A stretch of 64,000 nucleotides of DNA from Chitinivorax sp. PXF-14 (GCF_040812015.1 NZ_JBFNXJ010000017.1:1-64000); one strand, 5' to 3'. Counted from the first letter of the stretch, positions 1 through 11,337 are shown. Notes: a model not told the origin generated them from the letters alone. Program-made: numbers and translations.

Positions 1-44
1 CCTGCCGTGCGGCGTGTGGTACTGCGAACCAGGCTGACGGCATG

Positions 45-72
45 AAAAGAGCCCGTCCGGCGGGCTCGTTTT
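45..72 (-). terminator. Rho-independent terminator of the AsmA-like gene
   Basis: A 7-bp perfect stem (GAGCCCG, 49-55, with CGGGCTC, 61-67) with a 5-nt loop is flanked by A-runs on the left, which read as a T-run on the minus strand. It starts at the stop codon of the minus-strand AsmA-like gene. Confidence 0.8.
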
Positions 73-2174
73 CATGGCTTGGCGCCGCCCGCTGCCTTCT
101 TCGTGCCGGCTGCCAGGCGCTCGATCAGCGGCCGCATGTCGACGTCGTAATGCGGCGCATTGAGCGGCCCGCTGATGGTGACGGGCACCACCACACCGGC
201 CAGCGCCGCGCGCTCGTGCCCACCTGGCTTCTTGGTGAAGGCGGCTTCCAGCTTGTAGTCGATGACATTCTCGGCCACGTCGATCAGGCCGCCGCCGCCC
301 AGCGATAGCAGCGGTGAATCGAGCCGCAGCTCGTCGGTGCGGGCCACGCCCTTCTTTAGCTGGAACACGGCGTTGAGGCTGCTGAATGCCGTACTCGTCG
401 CCACATCGGCCGCGTGCTCACCGGACTTGCTCTGCGGCTTCACCAGCAGCTTGCCGAGGTCGATGCCGCGTATCGAGCCATCGCGCAGGCTGACACGCAC
501 ATTGCCGTCGAGGCTGCGGCGCATCTCGTCGACGCTGTCGCCGCTGGCCGTCAGCTCGATTTCCGCCTCGCCGCGCCCCTCGACGCGCGACAGCCCGATC
601 ACGTCTTCGAGCAAGGGGCGCACGTTCATGCCCACCAGGCGCTGCTTGAGCTTCAGCTCCGGTCGGGCGCGGAAAGCCAGGCTGGCCGACCCCGACAGCG
701 TGCCCTGGTACAGGCTGGCCGCGAATGGCTCGATCTGCAGCATGCCGTCCTCGCTCCTGGCGCCGAGCAGCACCTGGCCGAAATGCACGGGCCCCAGCAG
801 CAGTTCGCCGATCTTGAGTTCCGCCTTGCCGGCCCAGCCGTCGAGCAGGCTGAAATCGAGCTGCACCGGGCCGCGGCTGTCCTCGCCGGGCTTGGCGGGC
901 GCGGGCTTGGCCAGCACCAGCCGGTTCACGTCGAGCCGGGTGAGCTCGGCGTTGAGATCGTAGCGCGGTGCGCCGAAATCGCGCATGACGAAACGCAAGC
1001 TGGCCGGCGCGTCGTCATAGCTGCCGCTGAGGTTGGCGAATACCTGTTGCTCGGCCCAGTCGAGGCTGGCCGAGCCGTTGACCTGCAGGCTCGACAGCGG
1101 CTTGCTCTCGCCGTCGCGGCTCAGCGTGGCCTTGATCATGGCCTTGGGCAGGGAGAAAGAGTTGAACCCGGTGCCGACTCGGATCGGCCCTGCCAGCTCG
1201 GCCGCCAGCGCATGGTTGCCATGGCGGGCCTCGAAATGCAGCGCGCTCTCGGCGGCAAGGCTGCCGGACTGGGCGGATAGCTGGCTGAACTCGATATCGA
1301 GCTTGCCACGGTCGGCCTGAGCTTCGAGACTGCCGCGCATCTTGAGCTTGGGCGCGGTGAAGCGCCCTTCCTCCCAGCGTGCGGTCGGCATCGCGCCCGC
1401 TGCGCTGAAATGCAGCGCGCCAGCATAGGCATCGAAGCGCACGCCGCCACGGCTCAGCGTGGCCACCCCGCCGGCGTACTGCAAGCCGCCGGAGAGCGCG
1501 ACGCCAATCCGTGTGCCTTCGGCCGTCCCCACCCATTTGGCCTGCAGATCGGGCAGGCTGAATTCGCGCAGGCGCGGATCGACCTTGACCGCGGCCTTGG
1601 CCTCGATATGGCCGGAGAAGCCCGGATGCAACAGCTCGCCCGCAAGATCGAGGCGCAGCGGCTCGGTGCGGTCGTTGCGTGCGCCCTCGATGCCGACCTC
1701 GCGCAGCACCCAGCGTGGCTGCGATTCGCGGTCGTACCAGCGCAGCTGGCCCTGGCGCACCTGCAGCTGCCGCAGCGACCAGGTCAACGGCCCGGGCTTG
1801 GGGGATTGCAGCAGGTCGTCGAAATTGTGGCTGCCATCGGGCAACCGGCGCAGGTTGACGCGCAGGCCTTCCAGTGTGAGCCGGTCGACCGACAGCTCGC
1901 CGTGCAGCAAGGGCAGCAGGCGCAAGCCGAGCACGGCGCGCTCTGCGCCGAGGAAATCGTCGTCGCTGAGGCGTTCGCTCAAGGCCACCTTGTTGAGCTC
2001 GATGCCGAGCGGCCACAGGCTGAGGCGCAACGGCCCCTGCAGGCTGAACTTGCGCTGCGTGGCCTGCTCCACGCGGCTGGCCAACTCGCGCTCATAGCGC
2101 GACAAATCTGTGACGATGGGCATGACCAGCCAGCCGGCAACCGCCAACCCGCCGGTGTACAAGCCCAGGCGCAT
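72..2174 (-). CDS. AsmA family protein
   Basis: A 700-residue AsmA-family protein. These inner-membrane-anchored proteins project a long beta-rich groove into the periplasm and are linked to outer-membrane assembly and lipid transport. One N-terminal membrane helix (about residues 3-22) is followed by the AsmA N-terminal domain, a long beta-rich middle and an AsmA-type C-terminal region ending in a Lys/Pro/Gly-rich tail. The open frame extends to 2282, but that extension runs into the upstream gene's terminator (2261-2298), so the ATG at 2174 is preferred. TTG codons just upstream remain possible. A TACAAT -10-like sequence lies in the short upstream gap. Substrate unknown. Confidence 0.85.
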   Translation of the reverse strand: MRLGLYTGGLAVAGWLVMPIVTDLSRYERELASRVEQATQRKFSLQGPLRLSLWPLGIELNKVALSERLSDDDFLGAERAVLGLRLLPLLHGELSVDRLTLEGLRVNLRRLPDGSHNFDDLLQSPKPGPLTWSLRQLQVRQGQLRWYDRESQPRWVLREVGIEGARNDRTEPLRLDLAGELLHPGFSGHIEAKAAVKVDPRLREFSLPDLQAKWVGTAEGTRIGVALSGGLQYAGGVATLSRGGVRFDAYAGALHFSAAGAMPTARWEEGRFTAPKLKMRGSLEAQADRGKLDIEFSQLSAQSGSLAAESALHFEARHGNHALAAELAGPIRVGTGFNSFSLPKAMIKATLSRDGESKPLSSLQVNGSASLDWAEQQVFANLSGSYDDAPASLRFVMRDFGAPRYDLNAELTRLDVNRLVLAKPAPAKPGEDSRGPVQLDFSLLDGWAGKAELKIGELLLGPVHFGQVLLGARSEDGMLQIEPFAASLYQGTLSGSASLAFRARPELKLKQRLVGMNVRPLLEDVIGLSRVEGRGEAEIELTASGDSVDEMRRSLDGNVRVSLRDGSIRGIDLGKLLVKPQSKSGEHAADVATSTAFSSLNAVFQLKKGVARTDELRLDSPLLSLGGGGLIDVAENVIDYKLEAAFTKKPGGHERAALAGVVVPVTISGPLNAPHYDVDMRPLIERLAAGTKKAAGGAKP

Positions 2175-2260
2175 GAAAAAGGTTCTGCTCAGGCGCAAAA
2201 CACGTCCCGTCAAAAAGACAATCCCATTATTGTAGCGATTGCGGTGGGGGCTCGACCATG

Positions 2261-2298
2261 AAAAAACGCCGCGCCCGACCAAGCGGGACGCGGCGTTT
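2261..2298 (-). terminator. Rho-independent terminator after the Tim44-like gene
   Basis: A 10-bp perfect stem (AAACGCCGCG, 2264-2273, with CGCGGCGTTT, 2289-2298) is followed on the minus strand by a run of six T. It separates the Tim44-like gene from the AsmA gene, which therefore needs its own promoter. Confidence 0.9.
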
Positions 2299-2310
2299 CA
2301 CTGTCTGCCA

Positions 2311-3261
2311 CTAGATTTGCTGGATGCCGGCAACCAGCCATTTGAGCGCAGCGCCATCGGCCGGCTTGGTGAAGTGCCACAGCTCGGTGAACGGCTGCTC
2401 AGGGCTATTCAGCGACTCGCTGACGCGGCCATGGAAGCGTACGGTGGCGATGTACTGGCTGCCTTCCCGTGCGGCCTCGATCACCTCGGCATTGAGTTCC
2501 GGGAATTCCGCTGTTTCGGTGTTGCCCTGCACATCGGCGCGGATCGCCTCGAACATGTCGGGCGTCAGATACTTGCGCAGCTCGTCCACGCTATCGGGCG
2601 AGTTCATCGTCTGCAGGTGCATGAACGAGGCCTTGGCCTGGCGCAGAAAGGCGACGGTCTCGGTGCCATCGGGCAGCCGCGAGCCCACGTTTGCCGCCGG
2701 TGCATCGGCAAAGCTCGCGGCCGGTGCCGCGTCGCCACCGATGCGGTACACCTTGCCGGAAGACGGCGCCGACGCGGCACCCATCCCCGCGCCGCCATAG
2801 CTCGGCGCGGCGGCAGGGCGTGCCGTCATGCGGCGGAACAGCATGAAACCGATCGCGGTCAGGCCGCCAAGCAGCAGCAAGGTGCCCCAGGGGAAGCCGG
2901 ACGATACGGGCTGCTGGGCCGAGCCCATCATCGCACCGCCGCCGGCGGGCGCCATCTGCGTGGCCTGGTTGCCGCCACTGGTGGCGTGGCCGAGCATATA
3001 GCCTGCCGCCGCGCCGGCTGCGGCGCCAGCGGCGACACCGCCCCAGCCCGGGCCGCTACGTTGCGGCGCGGCCTGCGGCTGGGGCTGCGAGATCGGGGCG
3101 GACGGCGTCGGCTGCACCCGGCTCGGCGCCGGGCGCGGCGTGTAGCTACGCGTCATGCCGCGGCTATTGCCGCCGCCGAGCCGGGCGGCGTCGGCAAACG
3201 GTGCGGCCAGCATCGCGCTGGCAGCCAGTGCAGCAATCAGCATGCGGGTCTTGTGTTGCAT
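2311..3261 (-). CDS. Tim44-like domain protein
   Basis: A 316-residue exported or membrane protein. The N-terminal signal sequence ends around AFADA. A low-complexity Pro/Gln/Ser linker follows, then a Gly/Ala-rich stretch with a second hydrophobic segment (FPWGTLLLLGGLTAIGFMLF, about residues 124-143), and a C-terminal Tim44-like (TIM44/MRPL45 fold) domain. Bacterial members are inner-membrane proteins of unclear function, widespread in Betaproteobacteria. It is a single-gene unit ended by the strong hairpin at 2261-2298. The family is assigned from overall architecture and the alpha+beta C-terminal domain. Confidence 0.85.
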   Translation of the reverse strand: MQHKTRMLIAALAASAMLAAPFADAARLGGGNSRGMTRSYTPRPAPSRVQPTPSAPISQPQPQAAPQRSGPGWGGVAAGAAAGAAAGYMLGHATSGGNQATQMAPAGGGAMMGSAQQPVSSGFPWGTLLLLGGLTAIGFMLFRRMTARPAAAPSYGGAGMGAASAPSSGKVYRIGGDAAPAASFADAPAANVGSRLPDGTETVAFLRQAKASFMHLQTMNSPDSVDELRKYLTPDMFEAIRADVQGNTETAEFPELNAEVIEAAREGSQYIATVRFHGRVSESLNSPEQPFTELWHFTKPADGAALKWLVAGIQQI

Positions 3262-3454
3262 GGTCGGGTCCTCATCAGGGGAGAATTGCCTGTGTCAGAC
3301 GCAAGGTGAGGGCAAAGGTTCCCAATTCAAGGCCTGGCGCCGCTCGCCAATCACGTCTGCGCTGCCGGGGTGCATTTGCCGCACGGATTGACTAGCCTGA
3401 AATCAGGGCAGGCGGCAACGGTTTGTCGCGCTCAAGAGATGCGAGGAGAACAAC

Positions 3455-3604
3455 ATGACCCGTGAATGGCACCATGTCCTGCCGGACCCGCTGCATCCGC
3501 CGCAGGATCGCCGCATCGGCGAGCGGCGCAGCCCGTGGCCTACCGTCATCTACAACAAAAGCGAACGCCGCCGCCACCCGGACCGGCGCAAACTGCCGCG
3601 CTAA
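3455..3604 (+). CDS. Small basic hypothetical protein (49 aa)
   Basis: A 49-codon ORF starting at an ATG with a strong Shine-Dalgarno sequence (GAGGAG, 3443-3448) seven bases upstream. The product is very basic, with paired motifs DRRIGERRS and ERRRHPDRRK, so nucleic-acid or anionic-surface binding is conceivable. It converges with trmO and ends 11 bases from it. I do not recognise a family. The good ribosome binding site and non-random Arg/Pro composition are the support; GC-rich DNA can produce such ORFs by chance. Confidence 0.45.
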   Translation: MTREWHHVLPDPLHPPQDRRIGERRSPWPTVIYNKSERRRHPDRRKLPR

Positions 3605-3615
3605 CCAGCCCGCGG

Positions 3616-4323
3616 CTAGGCCTCGCACCGCTCCAGCGCGGTGACGACGGCGCGGCCATCGTCGATCCGCCATTTGACGTCGAATTCGTACAGGCGGACG
3701 CCGAAATCCTTGCGCCTGTCGCTCGAGCCGAAATAGGCCGGGCGCGGATCGTAGCGCAGCATTTCTTCGACCAGTGCCCGAATCTGCGGGCGGGCACGGC
3801 TCGCCTGCTCGAGGTGCCGTTCGGCCTCGGGTGTAAACACGATGTCGACCGCAATCGCCGGCTCATCCGGCGCGAAACCACCGCAGGCGTCGGTGATCGC
3901 GTCGGCATACGGCAGATAGGGCTTGATGTCGTAGATGGGCGTGCCGTCGAGCAGGTCCGCCCCGCTGAATTCGAGCCGCACGCCATGGCTGGTATCGATG
4001 CCGGCCAGCCGCACCACCGACAGCCCAAGCGGGTTCGGGCGGAAGGTGGAGCGGGTGGCGAACACCCCGAGACGCTGGTTCCCGCCCAGCCGAGGCGGCC
4101 TGACGGTAGGCCGCCAGCCGCCATCTGCCGTGCCGTGAAAGCCGAATATCAGCCAGACATGCGAGAAGCCGTCGAGGCCGCGTACCGCCTCGGCGCGGTC
4201 GAACGGTGGCAGCAAGCGCAGCGAGGCGCGGGCCGCCTGGACCAGCCCGGGCTGGCGTGGGATGCCGAATTTCTCTTTGAAACAGGACTCGATATAGCCA
4301 AGCGGCGTCAGGGTGAGATGCAT
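3616..4323 (-). CDS. trmO: tRNA (N6-threonylcarbamoyladenosine37-N6)-methyltransferase TrmO
   Basis: A 235-residue TsaA/YaeB-family protein, the same length as E. coli TrmO. The family uses SAM to methylate t6A37 of threonine tRNAs, fine-tuning decoding. Diagnostic stretches are KEKFGIPRQPGL near the N-terminus, the HVW segment, RPPRLGGN, FATRSTFRPNPLGLS and DGTPIYDIKPYLPYAD in the beta-barrel domain, and DPRPAY near the C-terminus. The start MHLTLTPLGYIES is chosen because it matches the family; an in-frame ATG seven codons upstream (4344) is an alternative, and neither has a strong ribosome binding site. It is a stand-alone gene. Confidence 0.93.
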   Translation of the reverse strand: MHLTLTPLGYIESCFKEKFGIPRQPGLVQAARASLRLLPPFDRAEAVRGLDGFSHVWLIFGFHGTADGGWRPTVRPPRLGGNQRLGVFATRSTFRPNPLGLSVVRLAGIDTSHGVRLEFSGADLLDGTPIYDIKPYLPYADAITDACGGFAPDEPAIAVDIVFTPEAERHLEQASRARPQIRALVEEMLRYDPRPAYFGSSDRRKDFGVRLYEFDVKWRIDDGRAVVTALERCEA

Positions 4324-4423
4324 GGGCGGAGCATAGCGCGACATGCATCTTGCGTCAGCAAAGTCGGCGCCAATAGATTAATATAAACATAATATTCTGA
4401 TATTCGATCATATTAAGCACACC

Positions 4424-5155
4424 ATGCGTCTGCCCTGCCTTCTTGCCGCGTTGTTAGCCTGCCCAGCCGTCGCCGTCGCCGACGATGACCTGCCCGTGCT
4501 GAGCGTGGCGTTTGGCTTGGCCGTACCGCCTTATGTGATCAAGGAGAAAAAGGCTGGCATGGAGTACGAGGTGCTCGACAAGGCTTTCCTGACCATGGGG
4601 TACCACATGCGGCCAGTCTACCTGCCGCAGTCGCAGCTGCCCGAGGCGCTGGCCAACGGCCAGGTCGACGCGGTGACGCTGGTCAACGAGCATGCCGGCG
4701 TACGCGGCCACTATTCGGCCCCCTACATCCGCTACCATGACTTCGCCATCACGCTGTCGAGCCGCAAGCTCGTCATCAACCGCATAGAAGACCTGTCCAG
4801 ATATTCGATCGCCGCATTTGCCAAGGCGCCGCTTTACCTTGGCGATACCTTCAGGCAGGTGGCAAGCACCAACCCGCGTTATGCCGAATACGACCAGCAG
4901 TTGAAGCAGAACTGGCTGCTGTACCACGGCAAGGTCGACGTCGTGGTGGCAGACGTCAACATCTTCCGCTATTACAACCAGCACACGCCGCTGCAGTTCG
5001 ACTCGCGCCAGCCGGTGACTTACCACCAGCTATTCGACCCGGTCGATTACAAGGTGGCCTTCCGGGATGTCGCGCACCGCGACCAGTTCAACACGGCCTT
5101 GGCGCAACTCAAGAGCAGCGGTGAATACGCGCGCATCCTCAGCAACTACCAGTAA
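4424..5155 (+). CDS. Periplasmic substrate-binding protein, family 3
   Basis: A 243-residue protein of the bacterial extracellular solute-binding family 3 fold. A clear signal peptide (about residues 1-19, ending AVA-DDD) sends it to the periplasm. The mature part has the typical opening LPVLSVAFGLAVPPYVI and later EVLDKAFLTMG. No ABC permease or ATPase lies next to it, so it may serve a distant transporter or act as a stand-alone sensor-type binding protein, common in Neisseriales and gammaproteobacteria. The ligand cannot be read from sequence. The preceding 75 bases are strikingly AT-rich and probably hold the promoter; no good ribosome binding site is seen. Confidence 0.85.
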   Translation: MRLPCLLAALLACPAVAVADDDLPVLSVAFGLAVPPYVIKEKKAGMEYEVLDKAFLTMGYHMRPVYLPQSQLPEALANGQVDAVTLVNEHAGVRGHYSAPYIRYHDFAITLSSRKLVINRIEDLSRYSIAAFAKAPLYLGDTFRQVASTNPRYAEYDQQLKQNWLLYHGKVDVVVADVNIFRYYNQHTPLQFDSRQPVTYHQLFDPVDYKVAFRDVAHRDQFNTALAQLKSSGEYARILSNYQ

Positions 5156-5407
5156 ACAGCCCCTCCTCGCACACCACCAGCGCTACCACCAGCACTCGGT
5201 CGGCGCATCGGCATAGCGGGCCACAGTCCTGCCCCTGCCCCGCCAGGAAACTATATTTACGCAATCGGTATCGGGTTTGCTAACCTGTTTCAGCCGAGTG
5301 CCGGTTGGCCTGACCGCTGCCAGCCCCATGCCTGCTTCCTGACATGCGCCCGGCGCAGTACGCCGCCCAGCGGCCCAAGCCTGACCTGCCCTCCCGGATG
5401 CCGATAC

Positions 5408-6058
5408 ATGAAGCTCAGCCTGATCCCACGCGAACCTGACCTGGGACGCTATCTCGCCCCCTCCCCTTACATCGACTGGCATCATCCGGCCATCATCGAG
5501 CGGGCGGCAGAGCTGGCCCGCGGGTGCCACACCGACCTGCAGCTGGTGCGGCGCTGCTTTGAATTCGTGCGGGACGAGATCCGCCATAGCTGGGACTTCC
5601 GGCAAAACCCGGTCACCTGTTCGGCGTCCGACGTACTCAAGCATGGCACCGGCTACTGCTATGCCAAGAGCCATCTGCTCGCCGCCCTGTTGCGCGCCAA
5701 CGACATCCCCGCCGGCCTGTGCTATCAGCGCCTGTCATTGGGCGATGCCGGGCCACCCTACTGCCTGCACGGCCTGAATGCCGTGTTCCTGATCACGCAT
5801 GGCTGGCACCGCATCGACGCCCGGGGCAACAAGCCGGGGGTGGATGCCCAATTCTCGCCACCACACGAGCAACTGGCTTTTCCCGCACTCGGCGACGGCG
5901 AGTTCGACTTCCCGGACATCTGGGCCGAGCCACGGCCAGAGGTCGTGCATGCACTGACCCAGTACTCGAGCATTGAGGAAGTGCACCGTCACCTGCCGGA
6001 CGCCAAACCGGCAAGCCCCGCGAGGTGGAACATGCACGGTACCGCGCGCCTGCTTTGA
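5408..6058 (+). CDS. Transglutaminase-like domain protein
   Basis: A 216-residue cytoplasmic protein with a transglutaminase-like cysteine protease fold. The catalytic triad is visible: Cys84 in GTGYCYAKSHLLAALLR, His121 in CLHGLNAVFL and Asp137 in HRIDARGNK. Members are predicted peptidases or amidases, not true cross-linking enzymes; the substrate is unknown. It stands alone on the plus strand, with about 250 bases of unremarkable sequence upstream in which no RNA or further gene is seen. The ATG at 5408 gives a product that begins near the domain, as is usual for this group. Confidence 0.85.
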   Translation: MKLSLIPREPDLGRYLAPSPYIDWHHPAIIERAAELARGCHTDLQLVRRCFEFVRDEIRHSWDFRQNPVTCSASDVLKHGTGYCYAKSHLLAALLRANDIPAGLCYQRLSLGDAGPPYCLHGLNAVFLITHGWHRIDARGNKPGVDAQFSPPHEQLAFPALGDGEFDFPDIWAEPRPEVVHALTQYSSIEEVHRHLPDAKPASPARWNMHGTARLL

Positions 6059-6250
6059 AGCCGGCAGGCCATCGCTTATGCTAAACGGCATGGCGCAGCA
6101 CCCCTGCCCGGCCCGCCGGCCAAGACATGGCATTGACCGCTGACCTGTCGCGGCAGGCCGGCGGCCAGCCGTCCATCACATCGCCACGGCGGGCCACCGC
6201 CCACCCCATCCAGGCGTCAAGGAACAACGATATGAACACCCCCGCCGGCC

Positions 6251-6811
6251 ATGGTGGCCGTCGAGCTGGCCCACGCCTACCGCCTGCTCAACCACGGCCC
6301 CACCACCCTCGTCAGCACCGCCCACGGTGGCCGCCGCAACGTGATGGCAGCCTCCTGGTCCATGCCACTCGACTTCTCACCACCAAGGGTGGTGGTGGTC
6401 ATCGACAGCCGGACGCTGACACGCGAGCTGGTGGAAGCCTCCGGCGAATTCGCACTCAATATTCCACCGCGTTCGCTGGCGGCCCAGACGGTTGCGGCAG
6501 GGTCAGACTCAGGCCGCCACCGGGACAAGTTCGACCATCTCGGTCTGGCCGTGGCTCCGGCCAGCCAGGTCTCCGCGCCGCTGATCGTCGGCTGCGTCGG
6601 GTGGCTGGAATGCCGCGTCATCCAGGAGGTGCACAACGAACAGCGTTACGACCTGTTCATTGCCGAGGTAGTCGCCGCCTGGGCAGACCCGACCGTATTC
6701 AGCAATGGCCGTTGGCATTTTGGTGACGACGCGAAACGTACCATCCACTATGTTGCGGGCGGCGCCTTCTTCGAAACCGGCAAACCCTTCGAAGTCGATG
6801 CCGGGCGCTAG
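6251..6811 (+). CDS. Flavin reductase family protein (start disrupted by apparent frameshift)
   Basis: A flavin reductase-like (FMN-binding split barrel) protein. Recognisable segments are NVMAASWSMPLDFSPP, which binds the flavin, ELVEASGEFALNIP, and GWLECRVIQE. Such enzymes reduce FMN/FAD with NAD(P)H or bind flavin for a partner oxygenase. The in-frame ATG at 6251 has no ribosome binding site, whereas a well-placed AAGGAA (6220-6225) precedes an ATG at 6232 that is one base out of frame. Removing one C from the five-C run at 6239-6243 would give an N-terminus MNTPPAMVAVEL continuous with the rest. So either a sequencing error or a real frameshift lies there. The body of the gene is intact. 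Confidence 0.8.
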   Translation: MVAVELAHAYRLLNHGPTTLVSTAHGGRRNVMAASWSMPLDFSPPRVVVVIDSRTLTRELVEASGEFALNIPPRSLAAQTVAAGSDSGRHRDKFDHLGLAVAPASQVSAPLIVGCVGWLECRVIQEVHNEQRYDLFIAEVVAAWADPTVFSNGRWHFGDDAKRTIHYVAGGAFFETGKPFEVDAGR

Positions 6812-6829
6812 GCCATGGCATGCCAATAC

Positions 6830-6856
6830 AAAAAAACGGGCCCCATCCGGGGCCCG
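6830..6856 (-). terminator. Rho-independent terminator of fadH
   Basis: An 8-bp perfect GC stem (CGGGCCCC, 6837-6844, with GGGGCCCG, 6849-6856) has a four-base loop and seven A before it, a T-run when read on the minus strand. It lies 70 bases past the fadH stop. Confidence 0.9.
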
Positions 6857-6925
6857 CTGATTGCTGGTACTAACGCCCGGGCAAGCCTGAACCTACCCGG
6901 CGCATTTCTTGTTTGATGTCTGCGA

Positions 6926-9175
<2,250 letters not shown>

Positions 9176-9249
9176 TCAAAATATATTGTAATCATGCGTT
9201 TGACATTTCGATTGTGCACCGCACTTCTCTCATGATGAGATGGCTCGCG

Positions 9250-9462
9250 ATGAAAACTAACCGTGCACAATCCCCGTCCATCTGGGGGCGCCTAAATTTT
9301 GTCGGGCTCATACTGGCATTCAGCTGGCTGGTGGCCAGCCCAAGCGCCCATGTTGAAGCACCGGGCAGCCTGGACAAGCCCCAGCCCCGGGCAGAAGATC
9401 CAACATGCGGCGACCCAGCCTTACAGACGTCCAAAGCACTGCATCGCGCTTACTGCGAATAG
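9250..9462 (+). CDS. Putative small exported protein (70 aa)
   Basis: A 70-codon ORF that reads as a signal peptide (MKTNRAQ, then a hydrophobic core FVGLILAFSWLVAS and an AHVEA-type cleavage site) followed by a short mature peptide with two cysteines (DPTCGDP and RAYCE). The ribosome binding site is weak, and ATGs 15-36 bases upstream are also in frame. It converges with phaC. I recognise no family; the signal-peptide-like composition is the only support. Confidence 0.35.
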   Translation: MKTNRAQSPSIWGRLNFVGLILAFSWLVASPSAHVEAPGSLDKPQPRAEDPTCGDPALQTSKALHRAYCE

Positions 9463-9469
9463 CCGTGCG

Positions 9470-11224
9470 CTACTTTTCCAGCACGAAGCTCCCCGGCGCG
9501 GCAGCCAGTCGCTTGTAATTCCGGTTGCCCATGGCCGGAGGAGCAGTCTTTTCGCCCGACTGCGGGGCGAGCCATGCCAGCCAATGCTCCCACCAGCTGC
9601 CCGCCACCTTGCCCTGCCGTGCCTGCCAGTCGTCCGGTGTCTCGCCGGCAGTCGGCGAACCGCTCCAGTAGCTCCGTTTGGGCGGGTTCACCGGCGGATT
9701 GACGATGCCGAGGATGTGCCCCGAGGTGGACAGGGTGTAGATGCTCTCGCCAGACACCAGCTTCGACAGCGTGAAGGTCTGGCGCCATGGCGCGATGTGA
9801 TCCTCTTCGGCCCCGACTGAGTACAGCGGCACCTTGATCGCGCTCAGATCGATCTTTTCGCCGGCAATGGTCAGCGCGTCGGGCTGGATCAGCTTGTTGT
9901 GCAGATAGAATTCACGCAGATAGTACTTGTGCATGGTGCCCGGCATGCGCGTCGTGTCCATGTTCCAGAACAGCACATCGAATGCCGGCGGGGTTTCGCC
10001 ATATAGGTAGTTGTGCACCCAGTAGTGCCAGATCAGGCTGTTCGAGCGCAGCAGGCGGAAGGTGGTCGCCATTTCCTTGCCGTCCAGATAGCCCTTCTGG
10101 TCGATATTGCGTTCGATCGCCGTCAAGCCGGCCTTGTCGATGAACACCTCGACGTCGCCCGGGCGCGAGAAATCAGTCAGCGTCGTGAACAAGGTCCAGC
10201 TCTGCACCGGCATGTCCTCGGGCTTGTCGAAGCGCTTGGCGAGCCAGGCCATGTAGATTGCCAGTGCCGTACCGCCGAGGCAGTAGCCCACCGCGTTGAC
10301 CTTGCCGGATTTGCTGATGGCCCGGCTCACCTCCACCGCCTTGGCGATGCCGTCGGTGATGTAATCATCGAAAGTCAGGCCGGACATGTCCGCCCCCGGG
10401 TTCTTCCAGCTGATCATGAACACGGTGTAACCCTGGCCGACCAGGTGTTTGACCAGGCTCTTCTTGTCGTTCAGGTCGAGGATGTAGAACTTGTTGATCC
10501 ACGGCGGCGCAATCACGATCGGTACGGCATGCACCTGATCCGTCGTCGGGGTGTACTGGATCAGCTCGATCAGGTGGTTGCGGAACACCACCGCACCCGG
10601 CGTCGTGGCCAGGTTCACACCGACCTTGAACGGGCGCTTGTCCGTCATCGAGATATCGCCGTCGCGCATGTCCTGCATGAAATTCTGCAGGCCGCGCAAC
10701 AGCGAATCGCCGTTGCTCTCCATGAACTTGCGCATCGCGACGGGATTGCCGAAGAAGAAATTGGTCGGCGCGATGGCATTCAGCCATTTCCGTATCCAGA
10801 AAGCGCCACGGCTGCGCTCGGCTTCGTCCAGCCCCGGCGTGTCGAACAGAGTGTCCTGCAGCCAGTGCGTGCACATGAGATACCACTCCTTGGTGATATC
10901 CCAGACGGGCATGTCCGTCCAGACCGGGTCGGCGAAGCGATTGTCGTCCGGGTTGACCGGCACCACGTCAGGGCTCGGCATGCCCAACGCGCGCTTGGTC
11001 AGATGCTGCATCAGATTGGCGTATTCGCGGCTGAACTGCGACATCGCTGCGGCCAGCTCGCGCGGATGCTGCAGCCAGGTCTGCTGCGCGTGCAGAACGG
11101 TCGTGGTGATGCCGTATGGGTCGAGCGCATCGCCAATGCCTTGCTGCAGGGCGAGCCAGCGCTCGTAGCTGTTGCGGAGGGATGGCGGGGCCTGCGTGGG
11201 GACGGGATCTCGAGCGGTCATCAC
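9470..11224 (-). CDS. phaC: Class I poly(R)-hydroxyalkanoate synthase
   Basis: A 584-residue PHA synthase, which polymerises (R)-3-hydroxyacyl-CoA into polyester on cytoplasmic granules. The alpha/beta-hydrolase core has the lipase-like box GYCLGG with nucleophile Cys315, the aspartate region YSVGAEEDHIAPWR and the histidine region TSGHILGIVNPP. Length and the N-terminal domain (FSREYANLMQ, PVNPDDNRFADPVW) fit class I. A GGAG lies eight bases before the ATG. No phaA, phaB or phasin gene is adjacent. It lies downstream of ntrYX in the same direction but 113 bases away, so separate expression is likely. Confidence 0.95.
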   Translation of the reverse strand: MMTARDPVPTQAPPSLRNSYERWLALQQGIGDALDPYGITTTVLHAQQTWLQHPRELAAAMSQFSREYANLMQHLTKRALGMPSPDVVPVNPDDNRFADPVWTDMPVWDITKEWYLMCTHWLQDTLFDTPGLDEAERSRGAFWIRKWLNAIAPTNFFFGNPVAMRKFMESNGDSLLRGLQNFMQDMRDGDISMTDKRPFKVGVNLATTPGAVVFRNHLIELIQYTPTTDQVHAVPIVIAPPWINKFYILDLNDKKSLVKHLVGQGYTVFMISWKNPGADMSGLTFDDYITDGIAKAVEVSRAISKSGKVNAVGYCLGGTALAIYMAWLAKRFDKPEDMPVQSWTLFTTLTDFSRPGDVEVFIDKAGLTAIERNIDQKGYLDGKEMATTFRLLRSNSLIWHYWVHNYLYGETPPAFDVLFWNMDTTRMPGTMHKYYLREFYLHNKLIQPDALTIAGEKIDLSAIKVPLYSVGAEEDHIAPWRQTFTLSKLVSGESIYTLSTSGHILGIVNPPVNPPKRSYWSGSPTAGETPDDWQARQGKVAGSWWEHWLAWLAPQSGEKTAPPAMGNRNYKRLAAAPGSFVLEK

Positions 11225-11337
11225 ACGTACTCCAGAAAGAGCCTTGCGGTTTGATTGGAAGCCAAGCGGCAGGCGGGTGACACACCCTCACCATTCCTTA
11301 GCATAGGCCCATGCAGATTGGGTCGCAACGCGACCGG

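Noticed and set aside
6127-6726. 199-codon plus-strand ORF over the flavin reductase gene
   Set aside because: Its first codons include the good start at 6232, but the rest is a frame-shifted Arg/Pro/Gly-rich product; it is better explained by a one-base frameshift.
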